DNA from: an uncultured Bacteroidaceae bacterium
Lineage (GTDB): Bacteria > Bacteroidota > Bacteroidia > Bacteroidales > Bacteroidaceae
Length of the DNA: 52,425 nt
Assembly (NCBI GenBank): GCA_944320785.1
Contig: CALUIR010000018.1
Coordinates: 1-52,425, forward strand
Direction: 5' to 3'
Every line of letters begins with the position of its first letter. The stretch's first letter is position 1. The translations under genes were made by a program, and so were the position numbers. The notes under the pieces were generated by a model, which saw nothing but the letters and a program-made list of their open reading frames with translations, had not been told where the DNA came from and searched no databases. Shown here piece after piece: positions 1-7,127 of this stretch.

Positions 1-51
1 TTCCAATTGACCGGCTGATTCTGAATTGTATGTAGCCCTATAACATTATTC

Positions 52-660
52 TTAAATCAATTCAAAACAGTTTCTCACATCATCTTTAAAAATAGTTCTG
101 TTCATCTTATCCAAAGCTATAATTGCCACTCCTAATTCTGATGCAGCATCTTTCAGTTCCTTTATTATTTTCTCCCACATTTGTTCCCAGCCTCCTGCAT
201 CCTCATGGCCATGCATCAGTTGCACATAGTCGATTATCGCCAATTTAATTCCATGTTCTTCTACCAGTCCTTTTAATTTCGATTTAAAATCAAAAATTGA
301 CAAATCCGGAGTATTATCTACATATAAAGGAATATCTCTTAGCTTGCCTACAGCAGCATCGATCCTTTTATCAAACTCTTTATCTCCTCTCATATAGCTC
401 TTTAATTCGGATAAAGTACAACCGCTTTCCATAGCAATGAGTCTATTAACAAACAGCACATTGGACATTTTCAAAGAGAAATACGCAACAGGAATATGAT
501 AATTAATCGTCAAATTGCGGGCAATGGTCATCGCCAACATCGTCCTTCCTCCACGTCTGTAACGGGAGCTAATAACAATCAAGTTGGACAGATGCCAGCC
601 TTTCATAATTTCGTCCAACGGCGGCAAACCTGTCGGAATCATGCTTTCAGATAAACGCAT
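52..660 (-). CDS. DnaB-like protein with inactivated helicase core
   Basis: This 202-residue protein aligns along its length with the RecA-type core of the true DnaB at 23544-25091. Shared blocks include MSNVLFVNRLI, PLYVDNTPDLSIF and the Walker B strand LAIIDYVQLM (Asp144). The catalytic positions are changed. The Walker A GKT reads GRT (Arg39), the catalytic Glu of SLEM is Lys64 (SLKM), and SQLNR reads DKMNR. The N-terminal DnaG-interacting domain and the C-terminal arginine-finger segment are absent. The ATG at 660 has AAGGA upstream. An in-frame TTG at 693 lies at or upstream of the expected transcript start, so I reject it. The gene is more AT-rich than its neighbours. I infer a protein that cannot hydrolyse ATP and may bind DnaB or DNA; a decaying fragment is the alternative. 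Confidence 0.82.
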   Translation of the reverse strand: MRLSESMIPTGLPPLDEIMKGWHLSNLIVISSRYRRGGRTMLAMTIARNLTINYHIPVAYFSLKMSNVLFVNRLIAMESGCTLSELKSYMRGDKEFDKRIDAAVGKLRDIPLYVDNTPDLSIFDFKSKLKGLVEEHGIKLAIIDYVQLMHGHEDAGGWEQMWEKIIKELKDAASELGVAIIALDKMNRTIFKDDVRNCFELI

Positions 661-687
661 AATTATCTTCCTTTGATTTGGTTCATG

Positions 688-726
688 CTGCAAAGGTAGG
701 GCACATGTATGCCAAAGCGCTGCACA
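688..726. repeat. Direct repeat, copy A (partner at 8905-8943)
   Basis: The pattern is CTGCAAAG, 14 variable bases, then TGCCAAAGCGCTGCACA. The same two blocks with the same 14-base gap and one mismatch occur at 8905-8943 in the same orientation, 8.2 kb away. The two copies bracket the DUF262/FtsZ-like/FtsK-like genes. They could be related regulatory sites (copy A contains a -7 element) or remnants of an insertion boundary. Confidence 0.5.
691..698 (-). promoter_or_regulatory. -7 promoter element for the DnaB-like gene
   Basis: On the minus strand this reads TACCTTTG, matching the Bacteroidetes -7 consensus TAnnTTTG. It lies about 30 bases before the ATG at 660. No TTTG is found at 19-20 bp upstream; the nearest (in CGCTTTGGCA) is only 14 bp away. 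The element lies within the direct repeat at 688-726. Confidence 0.5.
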
Positions 727-732
727 AGATTC

Positions 733-771
733 AAAAAAATATCCGCACGCCCAATGAAGGAACGTGCGGAT
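733..771 (-). terminator. Intrinsic terminator after the DUF262 gene pair
   Basis: The perfect 9-bp stem ATCCGCACG / CGTGCGGAT has a 13-base loop. On the minus strand it is followed by ATTTTTTTG. It lies just past the stop codon of the DUF262 gene at 795 and separates that transcript from the DnaB-like gene. Confidence 0.85.
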
Positions 772-794
772 ACAGGAAGCAAAAAACGGACACG

Positions 795-3347
795 CTATTG
801 AAGCAAGCCGCGTTGCTCGAAATCGTCCAGCACTTTGTTCATGAAGTCCACGGCTGTTTCCACCAAGTCTTTGTCTTCCGGCTGTTCCAAGACATAGCGG
901 TCACCATCCCAATGCAATTCTTCCTGCAAGGAAGGCGGAAGCCGGTCGAATGTTTCCTGCGGCAGCAGCCATTCCCATGCATCAAAACCCATCGCGAAGA
1001 TGATGTTGTCCCAACCATTGGGATATTCATTGATGACAATCCCGGCTTTGTCTGCAAACTGCCCGGAATTTCCCATACGCCTTGCGTCATTATACTTCCT
1101 GTACCTGTCAATCTTCCGCGCCACCGCATTGGCCATCGGGCAAACCTGATAGGCATTGTTCAGCGGACGGCTTGAAAAGCTGTGGATGGCTATCATGTCC
1201 AAATCCTCCCACGGACGCATCATGGCGAAATAGAAAGGCGCATAATTAGGGTCGTTTCTCCAATACACCTGTGCGGCAAGCACGTCGGGATACTTCAACA
1301 GATAGTATCCCACCGAATGCCGGTCGGCAGGAATATGCTGCGCCACGAGGGCATCCAAGTCGCTTTCCTGCGAGAATGCCTCCACATAGCGCATCATCCA
1401 CGCATCAAGAGGCGAAGCGCCATCATATTTCCTGCGGAAATGCACCATCCAACGCGGCGTGCCTTTGTATTCCCCGCCCAGAAAAACCGCTTTGCCATAA
1501 GCGCAGTTGCGCACTTTGATTCCTTTGTAACCGAATGCCACAAACAGTTGCGCCTTCGTCAAGGCCGGGGCATGGATGAAGGCATCCACCGCCTCCCATA
1601 CCTTCGCGCAATAAGCCTCATCGACCATGCACCTTTCCAGCACGGATGCAAATGCGCCCAAGTTGCCATACGTGTAAGGCAAATCTTCCAACCGCAAAAC
1701 CAACTCCAACACTTTCGGATGTTGGTAATAGCCCAACTTTGCCTTTTCACGGAGCGCATAATCATCCTTCAATTCCAGCATTTCCAAGGAGACCAGCGGG
1801 TCGGCCTCCGCAGCCAAGGCTTCGAAGAAACGGAGGTATTGCGCCATGTCGCTGACCCTGATTTGCGGCGAAACGGTGACATTGGACGTGTCGAAGTAGT
1901 TATGCTCGTACAAGTAATTCCGGCAAAAGCGCACGTAATCCAGCAAATGCCTGTCAACGGCAAACGTCTGGTGCTTCGTGCAATAAAGCAAAATGGCAAA
2001 CAGCAAGATGTGGTTGGCCGAGAAACTATCGGAACCGCAAGCCGTTTCAAAGAGATCGGTGTTGCCGCCATCCAGCAAACAAACCTTGCCGCTTTCCGCT
2101 TCGTTCGCGAAAATGCTGCCAAAGAACTGGCGGATGCTTCTGTTTGCGGCATCGATGCCATGCAGCGTGTCGAGCATGTCAAACAGCATCCCGCGAAACT
2201 CCTCATGGTTTCCATACACACTGCTTACCGTACTCCAAAGCCCTGCCTTGTAGTCATCGGCATTGAGGGACTGGTGTCCCGGGACGATGAAAAAGAACAG
2301 GCGCGTCAGGTTGTTGAAGAAATGCATGAACGCATCGTCTATCCTGGGAGACGGCACCCGCTCTCCGTTGGCCTTCTCCACTCTATCCAAGTAATCCTGA
2401 TAAGCGATTTTCCAGAACACATCGTTCCATTCATGCTCTATCGAATAGGAGAAACGCTCTTTTTCTTCCCCCTTTCTTGCCTCCACGACAGACAAATAAA
2501 CTCGTAAGGCATCCATGTCGGAAGGGGCAACCTGAAATGAGCCGTTTGCCTCAACGCTGTACTTTCGCTCTATCAAATCAATGAAACTGGCTTTCCAATT
2601 CTCGAAAGCGGTCAATTCCTTGCCACGGGCGTTCATCTTCACATAGAGGCCGTCGGTCAGGTTGTACTGATCCATGTCCAAAACATCGAAGGTGATGCGT
2701 TTGGGAGAATCCGCATACAGGTTGGCCAGCATCGTTGCCTTCTGCGAACAGTAAGGCTCGATGTCCAACATTTCTTCCATGCGTTCCAGCATCTGCATCA
2801 TGGCTTTCACGGTGGGGTCGGCCTGCATGTCGGGGTCATACCAATACTTTTCTTCTATCTGAGCGGCCAAGGGGCTGTCCGGTTCGGCTTGCAGTTCGGT
2901 GAGCTTCCGGCAAAACCGCCCGGAACTGATGCGGGTCTTGTACGTGAACTTGGCCAGTGCCTCCATGCGGCTGCGGAATGTTTGCTGCGCTTCCTCGTTC
3001 CCGTCGCCTGCCGCCGGGGCATTCTTCTGCAACAATGTCCAGTGGAGCAGGAACAACGTGGTCAACCGTTGCTGCCCGTCAAGCGGGAGGAACGGGGCAT
3101 CCTTGGGCATCGCCCCGCCGCTTCCAAAGCTCTCCCTGCCGCCATACACGAAATCGAGGTGGCAAGACATGCCGTCGGGCAGCAGTGCGTCCATCAGCTT
3201 TTTCACGAAATCATCGCGTTTCTCCTTTTCCTTGCCGGTCAACGCCCGTCCCTGCACATAGTCCCTTTGGATGACAGGCACCTGTATGTCATGCTTCCTT
3301 ATAAATTCAAAGAAAGCCACTGTATGGTTGTCATTTTGTGTACTCAT
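795..3347 (-). CDS. DUF262 (GmrSD-type/ParB-like fold) protein, second gene of pair
   Basis: This 850-residue protein carries the DUF262 signature: QRDY at 27-30, the active-site motif DGQQRLTT starting at residue 90, and the later MNARGKELT motif near residue 238. DUF262 proteins have a ParB/Srx-like NTP-binding fold. They form the specificity/NTPase half of GmrSD type IV restriction enzymes and of several other defence systems. The C-terminal half shows no HNH motif and matches no domain I recognise. Its ATG lies inside the 3' end of the upstream gene (17-bp overlap), which implies translational coupling. A strong terminator follows. Target and activity are inferred, not shown. Confidence 0.85.
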   Translation of the reverse strand: MSTQNDNHTVAFFEFIRKHDIQVPVIQRDYVQGRALTGKEKEKRDDFVKKLMDALLPDGMSCHLDFVYGGRESFGSGGAMPKDAPFLPLDGQQRLTTLFLLHWTLLQKNAPAAGDGNEEAQQTFRSRMEALAKFTYKTRISSGRFCRKLTELQAEPDSPLAAQIEEKYWYDPDMQADPTVKAMMQMLERMEEMLDIEPYCSQKATMLANLYADSPKRITFDVLDMDQYNLTDGLYVKMNARGKELTAFENWKASFIDLIERKYSVEANGSFQVAPSDMDALRVYLSVVEARKGEEKERFSYSIEHEWNDVFWKIAYQDYLDRVEKANGERVPSPRIDDAFMHFFNNLTRLFFFIVPGHQSLNADDYKAGLWSTVSSVYGNHEEFRGMLFDMLDTLHGIDAANRSIRQFFGSIFANEAESGKVCLLDGGNTDLFETACGSDSFSANHILLFAILLYCTKHQTFAVDRHLLDYVRFCRNYLYEHNYFDTSNVTVSPQIRVSDMAQYLRFFEALAAEADPLVSLEMLELKDDYALREKAKLGYYQHPKVLELVLRLEDLPYTYGNLGAFASVLERCMVDEAYCAKVWEAVDAFIHAPALTKAQLFVAFGYKGIKVRNCAYGKAVFLGGEYKGTPRWMVHFRRKYDGASPLDAWMMRYVEAFSQESDLDALVAQHIPADRHSVGYYLLKYPDVLAAQVYWRNDPNYAPFYFAMMRPWEDLDMIAIHSFSSRPLNNAYQVCPMANAVARKIDRYRKYNDARRMGNSGQFADKAGIVINEYPNGWDNIIFAMGFDAWEWLLPQETFDRLPPSLQEELHWDGDRYVLEQPEDKDLVETAVDFMNKVLDDFEQRGLLQ

Positions 3348-5340
3348 CGTATGTCCATTTTAAGTCGTTCAAATAATTCTTCCGGTCTTCCTTTGTCCAG
3401 AATCGCGTGTCCGTGGCCTTCGGCACATATTCCTTGCGGAACACCTTCCACGTTCCCCGATACACGCAAGCTCCATGCTCGCCATTTGAGCGGTCATAGC
3501 AATCGGAAATGCGCTGCAAGATGGCACGTTTGGTGTGGAGCAACCCGTTGCCCAAGCAGATGTTGGTGAGGTTGTCCACCAATGCCAAGTTGCTGATACT
3601 GTGGAGTTCCTTTTCATTGATGCCGGCCAACTCGTCAAAATGACGGTCTATCACCCTCAGCAGTTGGCTGTATTCGTATTCATCCGCACGATACCGCTCC
3701 TCCTTTTCCTTCAGCGATTTCTTTGCCTCGTCCGACTTGCTGTCGGCTTCTTCGTCGGCTGTCAGGTGCAGCACGCCGCGCAGACCGTCAACGGCCGCCC
3801 GCAGTGCTTCGTCTTTCAGGTCGTCATCGCTCAGTTCCGCGCACTTGTCTTTGAACCATTGGCAGCGCGTGACGAAATCAATGTCCGCATCCTGCAAGTG
3901 CTGGGGATGGATGTGTTCCAAGCTCGGCGTGGTGGCTTGATAAAATTTGAAGGGGAAATATGCCCTGTCCTGCCCGTGCTTCATGGTTACATCCACGTTG
4001 TAGGCCAGCAATATCCGGACAATCTCCGGGCTGAACTTCCCGTAATACAGGTTCTCGAAGGAGGGTTTTTCCGATTCGCCAAACTTGCGTTCATCAAACC
4101 GTATCAATGCGCCTATCTTCTCTTTCTTCAGCCAATTGATATATGCCCGCCGGTTCCTGCCCTTGAACTCGGTCACCAGCATGCGCAGGGTTTGCAAATG
4201 TTTCTCTGTACCTTGGCGCAACAAGGTGAGGTACAAGCCCGTGAGATGGTACAGCGTCCGATCCTCAAACCAACTGCGGAACACGGCATACGTGTCCTGC
4301 ACATTCGCCCAAAGATTTTTCACCACCTCCTCGTAGGGACGGTTCTTCTGCCGCTCCTGCTCTATGTACTTGTTGAAAATGAGATAATCATAGTCCCTGT
4401 CCGTTTCGGACGCCTTGACCTCGATGAGGTGTTTCTCCTTCAATTCCCTTGCCACGAAGGACAGCACGAGGTCGATGCGCGAAGCCTTCTCGTACTTTTG
4501 CGGGAAAAGCATGGACCACATAAAGTCGTCCTGCAATGCTTTCTCCATGGCATCCCATTCGGTGGACATGCGGAAAGCAACCTGTTTCATCTCGGCCTGC
4601 CTTTCCGGCGCGTACACATCGCATTGGAACAGCAACGCTTTGATGAGTTCCGTGGCCGTCAACGGCGTTTTCCCATAGTTCAAACGCTTGAAAGTGGCGA
4701 TGGAACTTCCGCCTGCCGGTTCGTCCTCATACCAGATAAAGCGCACGTCCGCCTGTTTTTCATTCTGGTCCTCATCCATTTCATAGAAAGGGCGGCCGCC
4801 ATTCACATAAGACGGTTGGCGCAAGACATCTTCCATCAACCTTCGGATGCCGGGATAACGTTTCGCCTTTTCATCGAACCAGTCCTTGATGCAAGCCATC
4901 GCCTGCTTCATGTAGAAATAGTCCGGGTTGCCCGCCATGTCCTCATCGGAAAGCTGTTTCAAGCCTTCATAGGCAAGCATCCCGTTCTCCCACACACGAA
5001 GGTCTTCACCCTTGCCCACGGCGCGTTCGTAGCGCAACTCAAAGACGGGCATCCGCAAATATCCCATCAACAGGAAAAGGGTTGTCAGTCGTTGCTGGCC
5101 GTCAATCACATCAAAGACGAGCCTTCCTTCGTGCGACAAGCTCTCGTTCCGGCAAGCCACCAACGGCTGGAGGCAATAAAACTGCCCTTTCGTTGGAGTG
5201 CTTCGCTGGAACTCAAACAAGTCGTCCAGCAAATCAAGCACTTGCTTAGACTCCCACCTGTAGCCGCGTTGGTAATAAGGGACGTTGAAACGCATCCCCG
5301 TCAAATCGCCCAAATGGGCCAACTTCAGTTTCATTTGCAT
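3331..5340 (-). CDS. DUF262 + DUF1524 (HNH) protein, first gene of pair
   Basis: This 669-residue protein has an N-terminal DUF262 domain: VPYYQRGYRWE at 20-30, DGQQRLTT from residue 80, and RLNYGKTPLT near 219. A C-terminal DUF1524-type HNH nuclease region follows, with LEHIHPQH around 474-481 and a downstream Asn/Lys block (NLALVDN, GNGLL, KR) at 584-605. This is the fused GmrSD architecture of modification-dependent restriction enzymes. The start at 5340 begins a few residues before the conserved block. The open frame runs further upstream through a 42-bp palindrome, but that part looks noncoding. It overlaps the second DUF262 gene by 17 bp, so the two probably work together. Confidence 0.85.
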   Translation of the reverse strand: MQMKLKLAHLGDLTGMRFNVPYYQRGYRWESKQVLDLLDDLFEFQRSTPTKGQFYCLQPLVACRNESLSHEGRLVFDVIDGQQRLTTLFLLMGYLRMPVFELRYERAVGKGEDLRVWENGMLAYEGLKQLSDEDMAGNPDYFYMKQAMACIKDWFDEKAKRYPGIRRLMEDVLRQPSYVNGGRPFYEMDEDQNEKQADVRFIWYEDEPAGGSSIATFKRLNYGKTPLTATELIKALLFQCDVYAPERQAEMKQVAFRMSTEWDAMEKALQDDFMWSMLFPQKYEKASRIDLVLSFVARELKEKHLIEVKASETDRDYDYLIFNKYIEQERQKNRPYEEVVKNLWANVQDTYAVFRSWFEDRTLYHLTGLYLTLLRQGTEKHLQTLRMLVTEFKGRNRRAYINWLKKEKIGALIRFDERKFGESEKPSFENLYYGKFSPEIVRILLAYNVDVTMKHGQDRAYFPFKFYQATTPSLEHIHPQHLQDADIDFVTRCQWFKDKCAELSDDDLKDEALRAAVDGLRGVLHLTADEEADSKSDEAKKSLKEKEERYRADEYEYSQLLRVIDRHFDELAGINEKELHSISNLALVDNLTNICLGNGLLHTKRAILQRISDCYDRSNGEHGACVYRGTWKVFRKEYVPKATDTRFWTKEDRKNYLNDLKWTYDEYTK

Positions 5341-5450
5341 ATCATTTATGGTTTGACAATCACAATTCAATAAACCAATGCCCCGCCCGGACAGGGAGAT
5401 GCCGCGCATCCCTCCTGGGCATCCCGGCGAATCATCCGATAGAATTCCCT

Positions 5451-5492
5451 GCACGATTAATAATCGTACACGTGTACGATTATTAATCGTGC
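5451..5492. repeat. 42-bp perfect palindrome
   Basis: The sequence reads identically on both strands; its left half begins GCACGATTAATAATCGTACA. Each half contains the smaller palindrome ACGATTAnTAATCGT (centres 5460 and 5483). The site lies between the FtsZ-like stop (5502) and the DUF262 start (5340). A third copy of the 15-bp unit is at 30261. It may be a protein-binding operator or a cruciform/hairpin that separates expression of the two halves of the cluster. Confidence 0.85.
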
Positions 5493-5501
5493 AAGGAAAC
5501 T

Positions 5502-6026
5502 TCAAGGACACGCCCGCAATATCTTCCGCAAGGCCTCCGCCACCTGCGCGTCCATCTTCCGGAATGCATCAAGAAAGCCCAGGTCCGGATACTGCGTCCG
5601 CAACCTTTCATTTTCGAAAACCAGCACATCGGGCGTGCATTCTTTCAGTTCGTCCAAAGCTTCATGGGCTGTCGCCATCTGCCTTTCGCCCTCAAAATGG
5701 AAAGGCAAAGTCACGATGCAGGCCGGGACTTTCCCCGCCGCTTTCGCCAAACGAGCCGCCAAAGGCGCGAAATGCGAACCCGTGCGCCTGCCCAAGCAAG
5801 CAAGGATGAACACCTTTTCCACATCTTGCGCAAACAGGCGGTTCATAGCCTCCTGCCGCTCCGCCTCGCTGCCTTGCAGCAAAACATTCTCGCCCGCGCC
5901 GGGATGATTGCGCAAATCGTCCGGCTCCGTGTCGAGAAAAGCAAACCTTGCTCCTTCAAATCCTTGCGCTTGAATGGCAGCGGCTATGTTGCAAGCCCCG
6001 TTGCCGATGGCGATGATGAGATTCAT
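5502..6026 (-). CDS. Truncated, divergent FtsZ/tubulin-like GTPase-domain protein
   Basis: The 174 residues follow the N-terminal nucleotide-binding half of FtsZ. There is a GNGACN loop near the start and FLDTEPDDL where FtsZ has its NTD segment. ACLGRRTGS sits at the tubulin signature position (normally GGGTGTG), followed by IVTLPFHFEGERQM, matching FtsZ T.PF.FEG.RR. VLVFENERL ends the domain. The C-terminal FtsZ domain and tail are absent. The degraded signature suggests altered or lost GTP binding. The upstream gene's TAA directly abuts an in-frame GTG at 6032; I prefer the ATG at 6026. The tight spacing implies one operon with the UDG-like gene. It may modulate host FtsZ, but that is inference. 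Confidence 0.72.
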   Translation of the reverse strand: MNLIIAIGNGACNIAAAIQAQGFEGARFAFLDTEPDDLRNHPGAGENVLLQGSEAERQEAMNRLFAQDVEKVFILACLGRRTGSHFAPLAARLAKAAGKVPACIVTLPFHFEGERQMATAHEALDELKECTPDVLVFENERLRTQYPDLGFLDAFRKMDAQVAEALRKILRACP

Positions 6027-6032
6027 ATTCAC

Positions 6033-6800
6033 TTACAAAATAATGTCATTTACAATCGCCTTGTACAAATCCAAATGCTTTACATATATCCTGCTTTCCC
6101 GCGCGGAAGGGTGATATGTGCGGAAAGCATGCTTGACCGACGGATATTTGTCTTTGTCTAATTCCAATCGTGCCAACTGGCGGGTATTGCCTTCCCAACC
6201 AGCTACAGGCTGATAATTGGACGTGGCAATGCCTAAAATCTGTTGCAATTTAGCTTCCCAATACTTATCCGGCCCGGTGAAGAACACCAACACCTGCGGG
6301 CTGATTCTATTTATTTCGTCTTGTATCACATTAAAGTGTTCGCGTTCTATCTGTTCTAAAAGCATCTGTTGCTGACTCCCCTTTACATTGCGCCCAAGTT
6401 TAACCACATCGTTCCAAACGTAGCGGATTTTCTTGTCTGGATAATGCGCATTAAACGTGTCGATAAAACGGTTCATCCCCCTCCCCATTGATTTTGTGCC
6501 TCTTTTCCCGTTAAGGTCTATTGAGCCTATTTTGTTGTCAAATGTCCTTATCGACATCATGCACTCACTCAGCGGCTGGTTCTGTCGATCGTATTGATAC
6601 CAATCTCCCGATGACATTTCTTGCCCGAAAAGCATGACTTTTATGTCGGCACTATCAAAATCTTCCACATCCTTTACACCCAACAATAGCGGGCTATATT
6701 CAAATCCATACAATCCATTTTCGTCAAGAGCCTTGCATAAATCACTCCATTTTGTTTCATACAACTGCATTAAAGATTCGTTCGTATTCATAACATTCAT
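6033..6800 (-). CDS. Uracil-DNA-glycosylase-superfamily-like protein
   Basis: This 255-residue protein has the layout of a UDG-like fold. A first strand IKVMLFGQEMSSGDWY (53-68) sits where the water-activating GxDP-type loop lies. A central strand VLVFFTGPDKYW (170-181) follows, then a late TYHPSAR (228-234) resembling the HPS/HPSP DNA-intercalation motif. The first motif is not canonical, so base-excision activity is uncertain. It starts 72 bp after the 47-residue gene and abuts the FtsZ-like gene, so these probably share a transcript. The assignment is by motif spacing only; an unrelated DNA-binding role is possible. Confidence 0.6.
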   Translation of the reverse strand: MNVMNTNESLMQLYETKWSDLCKALDENGLYGFEYSPLLLGVKDVEDFDSADIKVMLFGQEMSSGDWYQYDRQNQPLSECMMSIRTFDNKIGSIDLNGKRGTKSMGRGMNRFIDTFNAHYPDKKIRYVWNDVVKLGRNVKGSQQQMLLEQIEREHFNVIQDEINRISPQVLVFFTGPDKYWEAKLQQILGIATSNYQPVAGWEGNTRQLARLELDKDKYPSVKHAFRTYHPSARESRIYVKHLDLYKAIVNDIIL

Positions 6801-6817
6801 TTTTTATAATTCAACAT

Positions 6818-6860
6818 CAATCAGCTTACCTTGGAATACATGTCCGAGGCAAGCTGACGT
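6818..6860. promoter_or_regulatory. Stem-loop between the 47-residue gene and the UDG-like gene
   Basis: The arms CAGCTT / AAGCTG, extended by CCTTGGA / TCCGAGG, form a long imperfect hairpin in the 72-bp gap. On the minus strand there is no T-run after it, so it is more likely an RNA-stability or processing element than a terminator. Confidence 0.45.
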
Positions 6861-6872
6861 AAATGTAGCTTT

Positions 6873-7016
6873 TTACTTCTTAGGCACAAACACGTAGATC
6901 TTTTGCTGCGTATTGATAAGCTTCGCTTCACCGCCTAATTCACGGGCGGCTCTCTGCAAGTCAGACAACGAAGGATACGTCTGCACATTCCCGTTCGGAA
7001 AATTCAATGTGTACAT
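6873..7016 (-). CDS. Small 47-residue protein
   Basis: The frame runs from ATG to TAA and starts MYTLNFPNGNVQTYPS. It has a hydrophilic middle (SDLQRAARELGGEAKLI) and a basic end IYVFVPKK. The pattern strand-strand-helix-strand suggests a small folded domain rather than chance sequence. It lies between the FtsK-like terminator and the UDG-like gene and is probably the first gene of that transcript. I do not recognise the family. Confidence 0.6.
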   Translation of the reverse strand: MYTLNFPNGNVQTYPSLSDLQRAARELGGEAKLINTQQKIYVFVPKK

Positions 7017-7071
7017 GATTATTAGATTTTAGTTTGCCTTCCCAGCTTCTGAAAGACAGGTTCTATTAATC

Positions 7072-7117
7072 AAAAAGAAGCATGAAGCTGCATTGCCCAT
7101 AAGGGCAACGATGCTTC
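7072..7117 (-). terminator. Intrinsic terminator after the FtsK-like gene
   Basis: Two nested stems (GAAGCAT / ATGCTTC and TTGCCC / GGGCAA) are followed on the minus strand by TTTTT. It lies 10 bp after the FtsK-like stop and makes that gene a separate transcript from the downstream cluster. Confidence 0.85.
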
Positions 7118-7127
7118 TTTTATCTTT

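Noticed and set aside
691-726. TTTG at 14 bp from TACCTTTG as a full promoter
   Set aside because: The spacing is far shorter than the 19-20 bp seen at the well-formed promoters in this window, so only the -7 element is called.
1182-2507. Long plus-strand open frame (441 codons) and another at 3535-5373
   Set aside because: Both are antisense to well-supported DUF262 genes, carry no recognisable motif and are rich in His, Gln and Arg, as expected for shadows of GC-biased genes.
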